Counted from the first letter of the stretch, positions 1 through 6,704 are shown. The stretch: DNA of 7,163 bases from Chitinophaga pinensis (GCA_945861175.1 CAMATR010000084.1:1-7163), one strand, 5' to 3'. The notes: generated by a model from the sequence alone, not told the origin. Program-made: numbers and translations.

Positions 1-1060
1 GTGCATTTATACCTTGTTCACCCCAGGCACCAGAATATAATGGCCTCCATCTATTTCCAACTGCAGAGTAGCTTAGTGTCATTGCACCTCTATCTCTTTG
101 ATTTACAGGCAGTCCATTTCTAAGACCCCTGTATCCTCCTCCATCCCAACGTGGAGACATGTATATTAAGGTTCTTGGATCATTAAACCCAACTAATAAA
201 CTATGAATAGTTGCACTCATTCTCCATTCTTCATGATAGGTGATTTTTGATAAACCATTCAAAGAATTAATCGTAGAGGTAATGAGACCACTTTCTGAAT
301 TGCTCATCATAACTCCATCAGCGACTGCTTTTTCAGCCTGAGTCTTAGCTAAAGTAGGTTCAATATATACAATGCGCAAAGCCAGTCTAAGTCTTAGTGA
401 ATTAGCAAATTTAGCCCATAAATCCACATCACCTTTATACATCTGGTCATTAGTTCCAAATGCATTTTTCTTTCCAGCATTCTGTTTAAAAACAACAGAA
501 GCTTCATCTAGTAGTTTGAAAAAATCCGTGTACATATCCTTTTGAGATGTATAGTTTACACTGGTTTTACCACTTCCAAATTCAGCATATATCATTGGCC
601 CAAAATGATCAGTCATTCTATGATAAGATGCAACTTTTTGAACTTTTGTAATTGCATTTTCAATAGGCATATTATTCTTTGAAGTGTAATCCTGAACAAA
701 ATGCAATTGAGTTGCAACCATATCGTAAAAATTGCTCCATACCCTATCTTTATGAGCTCCTGCTTCAACGTTTTGTTCTGATTGAAATGCCGGATGAATA
801 TTTGAAAAATATTGAGCAAATCTATCAGAGTATAGTGCTGAATTCCAGATATATGTAGACAATCCACTAACTGAATTATATTGAGCAAAAGCAAATGCTT
901 GCCCCGCCAAATTCGCATCCATTTTATTTGCAACAATTCTATCCTGAGGAATATTTCTATCGTCAAATTTTTCAGTACAACTGTTTAAAAATATCAGAAC
1001 AGAAGTAAGAAAAGCTAAACAAATGAGCCTGTGGCTCTTTTTTATTATTAAATGTTTCAT
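1..1060 (-). CDS. SusD/RagB-like outer-membrane lipoprotein, SusD-like_2 family (3' end missing)
   Basis: Reading leftward from ATG at 1060 the frame stays open for 353 codons and runs off the left edge without a stop; family members are usually near 480-530 residues, so about a third is missing. Residues 1-27 form a lipoprotein signal (basic KK, hydrophobic stretch, then LNSC) with the predicted lipid-bearing Cys at 28. The mature start (TEKFDD) is acidic, as in surface-exported Bacteroidota lipoproteins. The helix LWAKFANSLRLRLALRI at 214-230 and a DPR motif at 294-296 are hallmarks of the SusD-like_2 family rather than classical starch SusD. Such proteins cap the SusC barrel on the cell surface and bind the incoming ligand. 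The gene starts 48 bp after the susC stop with no Shine-Dalgarno, so co-transcription with susC is likely. The ligand is unknown. Confidence 0.93.
   Translation of the reverse strand, partial: MKHLIIKKSHRLICLAFLTSVLIFLNSCTEKFDDRNIPQDRIVANKMDANLAGQAFAFAQYNSVSGLSTYIWNSALYSDRFAQYFSNIHPAFQSEQNVEAGAHKDRVWSNFYDMVATQLHFVQDYTSKNNMPIENAITKVQKVASYHRMTDHFGPMIYAEFGSGKTSVNYTSQKDMYTDFFKLLDEASVVFKQNAGKKNAFGTNDQMYKGDVDLWAKFANSLRLRLALRIVYIEPTLAKTQAEKAVADGVMMSNSESGLITSTINSLNGLSKITYHEEWRMSATIHSLLVGFNDPRTLIYMSPRWDGGGYRGLRNGLPVNQRDRGAMTLSYSAVGNRWRPLYSGAWGEQGINA
1025..1043 (+). terminator. Plus-strand hairpin with T tract inside the susD signal-peptide region
   Basis: On the plus strand GAGCC (1025-1029), loop TGT, GGCTC (1033-1037) is followed directly by six T (1038-1043). 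This has the form of a short intrinsic terminator for transcription running antisense to susD. The stem is only 5 bp, though GC-rich in AT-rich surroundings. In the susD mRNA the same hairpin covers codons 8-12, just inside the reading frame, and could slow initiation instead. It may also be a coincidence of coding sequence. Confidence 0.3.
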
Positions 1061-1108
1061 ATCTAAAAATTTAAATATTAAATGATTTATTTAATTGATA
1101 GTCGATGC

Positions 1109-4100
1109 TTATAAATCTACTTTCAAATTAAGTCCATAAGATCTAACTGTTGGTGGAGCAAATGCAGATTGCCCTTCAGATATTACCCCTGTTCCTGCAG
1201 TTATGTCAGGATCAATGGTTTTAGAGGCCCTGTGAATAAACCAAAGATTTCTTCCAACCACAGATAGTTTAACACTTTTGATTGGCAGGTTTCCTAATAA
1301 AGATTTTGGAAAGGTATAACCAATCACCAACTCTCTAAGACGGGTATTTGTCATGCTTTCTACAAATGCTTCACCAACGGGATTAACTACTCCGCCTGTT
1401 GTTCTCCAGAAAGTTTGGGCATTAACAGAAATATCATTTGGAGTACCATCCAGCTTAACAGCCTTTTGACCAGGGAATAAATTCTGACCAAAAATAAGTC
1501 CGCCTTCACGACCAGCTAAGGTTTTTTCAGTTAAACCCTCAAAATTCAACATGGCATCTGTTACCGAAAGGGCAGAACCACCCTGACGGTGATCTATTAA
1601 AAAACTAAGGTTTAAGCTCTTATAAGAAAACATATTGCTAAATCCACCCATCCAATCAGGTATTGCATTCGCCACGCTAAGACTTCTGGTACCAGAATTA
1701 AGAGGAACTCCATTAGCTCCGACAATGACATTGTTATTTGCATCTCTTCTCCATCCAATAGAAAAAATTTGACCAAAAGGCTGACCCTGAACTACCACAA
1801 AATCACGGAAACTCTGATCCGATCCAACAATCAGTTTAGGTCTTTCATCATTCAGCTTGTTAACTAAATTGCGATTCCTTGAAAAAGTTAAACTATTATC
1901 CCATTTGAAATTTGCGGTTTTTACTGGAATACTGGTTAGTCCTAATTCAACTCCAGTATTTTCAACATCCCCGCCGTTTGTAAAAAACTGACTAGCGCCA
2001 GAACCTGGAGGCAATGCTACTGTAAATAATTGATTTATGGTATTGGTTTTATAACCGGTTATATTCAATCCGATTCGATCTTCAAAGAAACTAAGGTCAA
2101 CTCCATATTCAAGGGATTTTGTTTCCTCGGGCCGTAAATCTGAATTAGGGAGAATACTGCTCAATTGCAAATATCCATTATTGCCTCCCGGCGAAAATGT
2201 TGCTGTCCGGTTAAGCATGTAAGCAGGTCCGCTACTACCAACCTTAGCCCATGATCCTCTCAATTTGGCAAATGATAAAAAATCCGGGGTTTCTATTAGA
2301 TCTGAAAGAATTACACTAAGTCCAACAGATGGGTAGAAGTAGGATCTATTCGCTGCAGGCAAAGTTGAACTCCAGTCATTACGGCCGGTTACATCAAGAA
2401 ATACAGCATTTTTCCATCCAATATTTGCAAATGCATATGCAGAATGAACATCCATATTAGGACCCGGATTATTAGAAGTAATTCCATCTAAAGTATTTGA
2501 CAATGTCCAAAAATCAGGAACAATCATACCCACACCTGTATTTGAACTCAGGGATGAGTTACGGTCATTTCGAATATTTCCACCCAGATTAACATTGAAA
2601 TTCCAATCCTCATTGACTTTTTTATTGTATGACAATAATGCATCACTATTGAACAATGAAGAATTGTCATTGGATACTGTATATCTGCCATTTAAAGCCC
2701 TGGCGTAAAAGTCTCTCGAAAGTTTCTCCTCATTTGAATTTGTGAGCTTGTCAAAAGACGCTCTTGCCATAAACTTTAAATCCTTAGCTATATCATAGGT
2801 TAAGGAAGCCATTCCTATCGTACGCTGCTTCGGACTAATATTACTAGCACGGTTTATTAAGAAATAAGGGTTTAATCCAAGTGTAGATCCTGGAGTCCAA
2901 AAATTTTGCAATAGGATACCTGCTGAATTAGTATAGGTATAATTCTTTGCATCTTCGGTTCTTATATTACGCGGCATCATGTAAATCTGTTTTGAAGGAT
3001 TAAAATTATTTATATCCTGTACCAAATTATCATTAATAACTTGCTGCATGTAATCAACTTTTGTATCTAGTTTTAATCGTTTGGATAATTGAGCAGTTAA
3101 TCTTACCGCTAGGTTATTTCTAGCTAATTTATTTCCTTCAACAATTCCTGAAGCGTCAGTCCTTGTATAAGTGAACATTCCCTGAATATTTTCACTCCCC
3201 ATACTGGCAATAATATTAGAAGCCGTATTATATCCCATTTGAAAAGCATCCTCCACATTATTTATCTGTGGGCTTATGTTATATACCTTACCTGCATCCT
3301 CCGGACGAATTGACCAGCTTGCTACTGACTGACCATCCATTTTAGGACCCCATGAAGATTCTGTGTTTTTCTGGTAAACTCCACCAATTCCTTGGCCATA
3401 TGTATTCTGGAAAGGAATAGTATGGATAGGACTCATGATCTGTGTAGTTTGATTCAAACTCACATTAATAGCACCTGATTTACCCTTTTTGGTCTCAATA
3501 ATAATTACACCATTTTGTGCTGCAGACCCATATAATGCAGCAGCATTAGGTCCCTTCAAAATGTTTAGCGAAGCGATGTTATCCGGGCTGATATCTGAAG
3601 GATCTCCTATAATTGGAACACCATCAATAACATATAATGGCTGACTATCTCCGGAAATAGAACGATTCCCACGGAGAACAATTCGATTGGATGCTCCAAC
3701 ACCTGTTCCAGCTGAAGTAATTGAAATACCAGGAACTTTGCCTTGCAACGAGGTTGTAACATTTAACTCCCGGGCTTCCGATAGTTCTTCGGTACTTATA
3801 GCTTGAGTGCTATACGTTAAAGATCTCTTTTCTCTTTCAATACCCAGAGCTGTTACAACCACCTCACTTAAAGTTGCGGTTGCCTCAGTTAATACAACAT
3901 TAATTGAACTTTGATTATTTACAGCTACTTCTTTGGCAATATAGCCGATATATGAAAACACCAGAGTTGCATTCTCATTTACACTGATTGAATAGTTGCC
4001 ACCCACATCTGTTGATATACCCATGGATGTTCCCTTTACTTTGACACTTACACCGGGAAGAGTTTCACCTTTTGTATCAGTGACTTTACCTCTGATTACA

Positions 4101-4516
4101 ATATCTTTAAGTTCAACAATATTTTCAATGACGTTTTCCGAAAAGATTTTTTCCTTCTCTTTTACAGTGATCGTATTTTTGTTAACGCTATAAGTTAATG
4201 GCTGCTCTTTAAAAATTTCTATTAGCACGTCTTCGAATTTAGCGCCGGCCACCTTAATATCCACCGGTTTGGCCATACTTAGAAGATCATCTGTATAAAT
4301 AAAATTATAGCCGCTTTGAGCTCTCAGTTCCTTTAATACAGTTTTTAAAGGAGCATTTGATTGGGACATGCTGATTTTTTGAGCGAAACCAATCGCGGAA
4401 ACCTGCATGAACGTAGCTGTTAATATTACGATAGTCAGGCGCATAATTAGCCATAATTTAGGGGCATGGTTTTTGAGCATACCCGGTTTTTCAGTATAAA
4501 TTTTATACATTTGCAT
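1109..4516 (-). CDS. SusC/RagA-family TonB-dependent outer-membrane receptor with N-terminal STN signalling domain
   Basis: A complete protein of 1135 residues. In order: a signal peptide with hydrophobic core about 24-44, probably cleaved after GFA at 45; an STN domain (about 47-119), the periplasmic domain by which TonB-dependent transducers contact FecR proteins; a carboxypeptidase-regulatory-like beta-sandwich (about 140-210); a TonB-box-like SEVVVTALG (217-225); a plug (about 232-346) with LYVIDGVPI and the LKGPNAAALYG motif; then the 22-strand-type barrel to the C terminus, with GRNDWSSTLP at 711-720 and a GYTFP motif near the end. Length and order are normal for an STN-bearing SusC. 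It imports a ligand held by the downstream SusD and should also report occupancy to the upstream FecR. ATG at 4516 gives MQMYK; ATG at 4510 (MYKIY) is equally plausible and resembles the fecR start. No Shine-Dalgarno is seen. The substrate cannot be inferred. Confidence 0.97.
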   Translation of the reverse strand: MQMYKIYTEKPGMLKNHAPKLWLIMRLTIVILTATFMQVSAIGFAQKISMSQSNAPLKTVLKELRAQSGYNFIYTDDLLSMAKPVDIKVAGAKFEDVLIEIFKEQPLTYSVNKNTITVKEKEKIFSENVIENIVELKDIVIRGKVTDTKGETLPGVSVKVKGTSMGISTDVGGNYSISVNENATLVFSYIGYIAKEVAVNNQSSINVVLTEATATLSEVVVTALGIEREKRSLTYSTQAISTEELSEARELNVTTSLQGKVPGISITSAGTGVGASNRIVLRGNRSISGDSQPLYVIDGVPIIGDPSDISPDNIASLNILKGPNAAALYGSAAQNGVIIIETKKGKSGAINVSLNQTTQIMSPIHTIPFQNTYGQGIGGVYQKNTESSWGPKMDGQSVASWSIRPEDAGKVYNISPQINNVEDAFQMGYNTASNIIASMGSENIQGMFTYTRTDASGIVEGNKLARNNLAVRLTAQLSKRLKLDTKVDYMQQVINDNLVQDINNFNPSKQIYMMPRNIRTEDAKNYTYTNSAGILLQNFWTPGSTLGLNPYFLINRASNISPKQRTIGMASLTYDIAKDLKFMARASFDKLTNSNEEKLSRDFYARALNGRYTVSNDNSSLFNSDALLSYNKKVNEDWNFNVNLGGNIRNDRNSSLSSNTGVGMIVPDFWTLSNTLDGITSNNPGPNMDVHSAYAFANIGWKNAVFLDVTGRNDWSSTLPAANRSYFYPSVGLSVILSDLIETPDFLSFAKLRGSWAKVGSSGPAYMLNRTATFSPGGNNGYLQLSSILPNSDLRPEETKSLEYGVDLSFFEDRIGLNITGYKTNTINQLFTVALPPGSGASQFFTNGGDVENTGVELGLTSIPVKTANFKWDNSLTFSRNRNLVNKLNDERPKLIVGSDQSFRDFVVVQGQPFGQIFSIGWRRDANNNVIVGANGVPLNSGTRSLSVANAIPDWMGGFSNMFSYKSLNLSFLIDHRQGGSALSVTDAMLNFEGLTEKTLAGREGGLIFGQNLFPGQKAVKLDGTPNDISVNAQTFWRTTGGVVNPVGEAFVESMTNTRLRELVIGYTFPKSLLGNLPIKSVKLSVVGRNLWFIHRASKTIDPDITAGTGVISEGQSAFAPPTVRSYGLNLKVDL
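4494..4508. repeat. Perfect AT-rich palindrome at the susC start
   Basis: GTATAAA (4494-4500), one central base, TTTATAC (4502-4508): a perfect 7-bp inverted repeat over codons 3-8 of susC. It overlaps the plus-strand TAnnTTTG box. It could be a protein-binding site, a small mRNA hairpin at initiation, or simply a product of the codons for YKIYT. Function unknown. Confidence 0.35.
4506..4513 (+). promoter_or_regulatory. Plus-strand Bacteroidota-type -7 box (TAnnTTTG)
   Basis: TACATTTG matches the primary-sigma -7 consensus TAnnTTTG at all fixed positions, reading away from susC toward fecR. No good -33 TTTG lies at the usual spacing; the nearest TTTG is at 4472-4475, about 30 bp upstream, which is too far. 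Its interest comes from position: a start just downstream would give an RNA of about 120 nt ending at the plus-strand terminator. The box overlaps the susC start codons, so coding constraint could have produced it. Confidence 0.3.
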
Positions 4517-4518
4517 AG

Positions 4519-4640
4519 TTTGGTTTTTAGCAAAATGCCTTTGTTTCGAAGCCGGGGCATCTGCGGTTAAACTTTGATAATTAATTATTGAAAATTGCCA
4601 AACATTAACCAGAGGTATTTTCTCACTTCTGGTTTTTTTT
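4519..4640 (+). ncRNA. Candidate antisense small RNA opposite the susC leader
   Basis: Inferred from a plus-strand TAnnTTTG box at 4506-4513 and a strong plus-strand intrinsic terminator at 4607-4640, with no plus-strand gene that the terminator could serve. The RNA would be about 120 nt and fully complementary to the susC 5' untranslated leader. Established precedent: DonS-type cis-antisense RNAs in Bacteroides fragilis lie in the same place, between an anti-sigma gene and a susC homologue, and repress the PUL. The 5' end given here is an estimate from the box position. Without transcript data this is a hypothesis. Confidence 0.3.
4607..4640 (+). terminator. Plus-strand intrinsic terminator upstream of susC
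   Basis: Arms AACCAGAGGT (4607-4616) and ACTTCTGGTT (4625-4634) form a 10-bp stem with one G-U pair and an 8-nt loop, followed by six further T (eight T in all, 4633-4640). The G-U pair forms only in the plus-strand RNA; in the minus-strand RNA the same position is an A-C mismatch and no U tract follows. The signal is therefore directional for plus-strand transcription. No plus-strand gene precedes it, which points to an antisense or leader-opposing RNA. Confidence 0.65.
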
Positions 4641-4719
4641 GGACTTAACTTTCTGTTGTTAAATTCCTACATATTGTTTAGTTTAAGGTTTATAAATATT
4701 TGATTATTCGTTTAAAATA

Positions 4720-5919
4720 TCATTTAGAAACAAAAATACGTCTTCCTTCAATTCTGAATTTTACTCTCCCTGTTGATTGAAGTGATTTTAAAACTTCAGA
4801 AACATTTTCAAATCTAGAAACAGCTCCTCCAAATTTATTTTTCGGAATTACACCTTCATACTCCACATCCACATTATACCAGCGTGCTATCAATCTCATA
4901 ATATATTGGATATCATCACTTTCAAAAACAAATTGATTTCTTTTCCAGGCAATAGTGAGATCTGAATCTACATTTTCAACTTTCAACCCATCATGGGTCA
5001 TTGAAGCTTGCTGTCCAGGTTTCAAAATTTCATTGAAACCATTGCTACCTTTAATTTTCACACTACCTTCTGATAATGTGGTTTTTATTGACCCCTCATC
5101 TTTATATGAGTTTATATTAAAATGAGTGCCCAAAACCTCAACTTCTTGATTTATTGTTTTTACTAAAAATGGATGGAATTTATCTTTTGCCACTTCAAAA
5201 TAGGCTTCGCCGTTAAGTTCAACTCTACGTTCTGTTAGTAAAGCAAAACTTGTAGGATATTTTAATGAAGATGCGGCGTTGAGCCATACTTTACTGCCAT
5301 CTGGCAGCAACACCTGGTATTGGCCACCTTTGGGGGTTTCTATGGTGTTGTATTCTGAGGTTTGAGGTTTGAGGCCTAAGCTCCCAGAAGGAAGATCTGA
5401 GGCGGTGTAAATCAATTGCCCGTCAGCTGCTTTGGTGACCTTGATACCTGATTGTTCTGCAAGCGAACCATTACTTGCATCGGTTAAACTAATCTTCCGA
5501 CCATCAGCCAAAGTAAGAATTGCCTTATTGCCACCGGGAACGATAGCACTTTCAACGACAGGCTTAACAATAGAATTCTTAATAGGTGTACTTTGAGAGG
5601 AATGAAATACCCAAATTCCAATAATTACTATAGCAGCAGCCGAAATTGACCATCTGAATATATTCCAATTAATAAATCTTAACTTAGTTTTATTATTATT
5701 TTCAATATTCTCATATACAGCGTTTCTTAAATCATCTTTTAGAAACTGGCGTCGATCATCATCTAAGGAATCAATATAACTTTTACGAAAACCAAAAGAA
5801 TTATAGTAAGCTTCCAAAAAATCAATTTCTTCTTTGGAAGCGTTACCCGCTTGATATTTCTCAATAATTCGAAGAAAATGCTCCTTTTTAAGCTGATCCA
5901 TGTATTTCTTTTTATACAT
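4720..5919 (-). CDS. FecR-family anti-sigma factor with C-terminal DUF4974-type domain
   Basis: A complete protein of 399 residues, typical of Bacteroidota FecR proteins. Residues 1-87 are cytoplasmic and helical (FLRIIEKYQAGNASKEEIDFL region) and should hold the sigma factor. One membrane segment lies at about 88-105 (WSISAAAIVIIGIWVF). The periplasmic part begins with a linker, then the FecR domain (about 190-290) with TPKGGQYQVLLPDGSKVWLN and GEAYFEV motifs, and ends with a DUF4974-type domain (about 328-398). It should control the ECF sigma factor encoded 90 bp upstream and receive a signal from the STN domain of the SusC encoded downstream. ATG at 5919 gives MYKKKY; ATG at 5901 (MDQLKKEH) is a good alternative, preceded by an A-rich stretch. 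The first start lies inside an 11-bp inverted repeat, so translation of this gene may be structurally limited. Confidence 0.95.
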   Translation of the reverse strand: MYKKKYMDQLKKEHFLRIIEKYQAGNASKEEIDFLEAYYNSFGFRKSYIDSLDDDRRQFLKDDLRNAVYENIENNNKTKLRFINWNIFRWSISAAAIVIIGIWVFHSSQSTPIKNSIVKPVVESAIVPGGNKAILTLADGRKISLTDASNGSLAEQSGIKVTKAADGQLIYTASDLPSGSLGLKPQTSEYNTIETPKGGQYQVLLPDGSKVWLNAASSLKYPTSFALLTERRVELNGEAYFEVAKDKFHPFLVKTINQEVEVLGTHFNINSYKDEGSIKTTLSEGSVKIKGSNGFNEILKPGQQASMTHDGLKVENVDSDLTIAWKRNQFVFESDDIQYIMRLIARWYNVDVEYEGVIPKNKFGGAVSRFENVSEVLKSLQSTGRVKFRIEGRRIFVSK

Positions 5920-5958
5920 GTGTCAAAAAACAATGTTTTTGCCCAGTCATGTATAAAA
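5910..5958 (-). promoter_or_regulatory. Nested inverted repeat enclosing the fecR start codon
   Basis: TTTTATACATG (5910-5920) and CATGTATAAAA (5948-5958) are a perfect 11-bp inverted repeat, 27 nt apart. Inside it, AAAAAC (5926-5931) and GTTTTT (5935-5940) form a second 6-bp repeat with a 3-nt loop. In the mRNA the 3' arm is CAUGUAUAAAA and contains the AUG at 5919, so folding would mask that start and present the later AUG at 5901 just beyond the stem. The stem is AT-rich, so stability is moderate and possibly temperature-sensitive. As DNA, it could instead be a dyad binding site. Confidence 0.5.
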
Positions 5959-6009
5959 TAAATTCGAATAATTTGATAAATAGTCTAAAACAGAAGATTT
6001 AGCTTGTAA

Positions 6010-6591
6010 TTAATTTTTTTCGATCAGCATCATTGCTAATTGAACAATCATTAAAGTAGTTTTTAACTTATAGATAGCTCTACCCAAATGATTACGAACT
6101 GTTTTTGGAGACAATTTCAGTTTTAAAGCTATTTCATTGGGCGTTAGCTCATCCTCATAGCGCATCTTAAATATTACACATTGCTGGCTAGGGAGTGATT
6201 CAATTAAAGTTTTATAAGTTGCAATTAATTGTTTCTCAACAATTAAAGCATCTGCCCAATCCTCATGATTTTTTAGTTCAGACAACAAATCTGGTAGAGG
6301 TATAAATCGCTCCTGCTTTTGTATCAGCTTAAAAACATTATTTTTTGTTACAGTATATAACCAAGCAGGGAGATTTTCAATTGGGATCTCCGTCCCTCTT
6401 GTCCACATAGACATGAAAACTTCCTGAGCTATATCTTTAGCAAGATCCCTGTCTCCAATTCTCTTATATGCTTCATCAAAAACATTACTCCAATACTTTT
6501 CATAAAGTTCTTCAAAGGCTTTCACTGAACCCTGTCCAAGTTCAACAAGAAGTATATTATCTGAAAAAGTATGAGATTTCCCTATCAACAT
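6010..6591 (-). CDS. ECF sigma factor, FecI-like (Bacteroidota expansion family)
   Basis: A complete protein of 193 residues, normal for the family. Sigma-70 region 2 spans about 24-92 (FEELYEKYW, then AKDIAQEVFMSMW and LPAWLYTVTKNNVF), covering core binding and -10 recognition. Region 4 spans about 123-178, with LPSQQCVIFKMRYEDELT and a helix-turn-helix around TPNEIALKLKLSPKTVRNHL (150-169) for -35 binding. No region 3 or regulatory extension is present, as expected for an ECF factor. The last ~13 residues are markedly hydrophobic (MIVQLAMMLI at 181-190). The anti-sigma gene follows after 90 bp, so the two should be co-transcribed and act together. The probable target is the susC-susD operon just downstream. 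Start ATG at 6591; a weak AAGAGA lies about 10 nt upstream. Confidence 0.95.
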   Translation of the reverse strand: MLIGKSHTFSDNILLVELGQGSVKAFEELYEKYWSNVFDEAYKRIGDRDLAKDIAQEVFMSMWTRGTEIPIENLPAWLYTVTKNNVFKLIQKQERFIPLPDLLSELKNHEDWADALIVEKQLIATYKTLIESLPSQQCVIFKMRYEDELTPNEIALKLKLSPKTVRNHLGRAIYKLKTTLMIVQLAMMLIEKN

Positions 6592-6638
6592 ATTGAAATC
6601 TCTTGAAGTTTATATGAATATTCCGATATCTGAAACAT
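6585..6638 (-). other. Possible 17-codon upstream ORF overlapping the sigma-factor start
   Basis: ATG at 6638 opens a frame encoding MFQISEYSYKLQEISIC, whose TGA stop overlaps the sigma-factor start (ATGTTGA). Such a stop-start overlap can couple translation. No ribosome-binding signal is visible, and a 17-codon frame of this kind arises often by chance, so this is only noted as possible. Confidence 0.15.
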
Positions 6639-6686
6639 GGTTTCTGAATTATTTGAATAACTATAATTAAAAGATATGCACTATTG

Positions 6687-6704
6687 TTTTACTTGTAAAA
6701 GTAA
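6687..6704. repeat. Overlapping inverted repeats upstream of the sigma factor
   Basis: Two alternative dyads share the same bases: TTTTAC (6687-6692) with GTAAAA (6695-6700), and TTACTT (6689-6694) with AAGTAA (6699-6704). Both are perfect 6-bp repeats. They lie about 100 bp before the sigma-factor start and next to the weak -7-like box, a plausible operator position. No regulator can be named. Confidence 0.3.

Larger units (their letters stand above)
4517..4719 (-). promoter_or_regulatory. susC leader and promoter region between fecR and susC
   Basis: This 203-bp AT-rich gap must hold any promoter that lets susC-susD be expressed separately from the sigma/anti-sigma pair. No perfect minus-strand TAnnTTTG was found; the nearest is AATGTTTG at 4598-4605, without a clear -33 partner, which would fit use of the dedicated ECF sigma factor whose site is not known. 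No minus-strand terminator is evident after fecR, so read-through from fecR is also possible. The gap contains the plus-strand terminator described separately. Confidence 0.45.

Noticed and set aside
613..966. Minus-strand open frame of 117 codons
   Set aside because: It is a shifted frame inside susD; the susD frame covers the whole stretch with family motifs, while this one has none.
3996..4193. Plus-strand open frame of 65 codons
   Set aside because: It is antisense to the STN/beta-sandwich coding region of susC and has low-complexity composition typical of a coding shadow.
4607..4640. The hairpin before susC as a terminator for the sigma/anti-sigma operon
   Set aside because: On the minus strand the T tract becomes an A tract before the stem and the G-U pair becomes a mismatch, so it does not fit termination in that direction.
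5926..5940. Inner AAAAAC/GTTTTT repeat as an intrinsic terminator between sigma and fecR
   Set aside because: The stem is almost all A-T and no separate U tract follows, so it is better read as part of the larger dyad over the fecR start.
6670..6677. TATCTTTT as a definite sigma-factor promoter
   Set aside because: It lacks the final G of TAnnTTTG and no -33 TTTG is found at proper spacing; kept only as a remark in the gap description.
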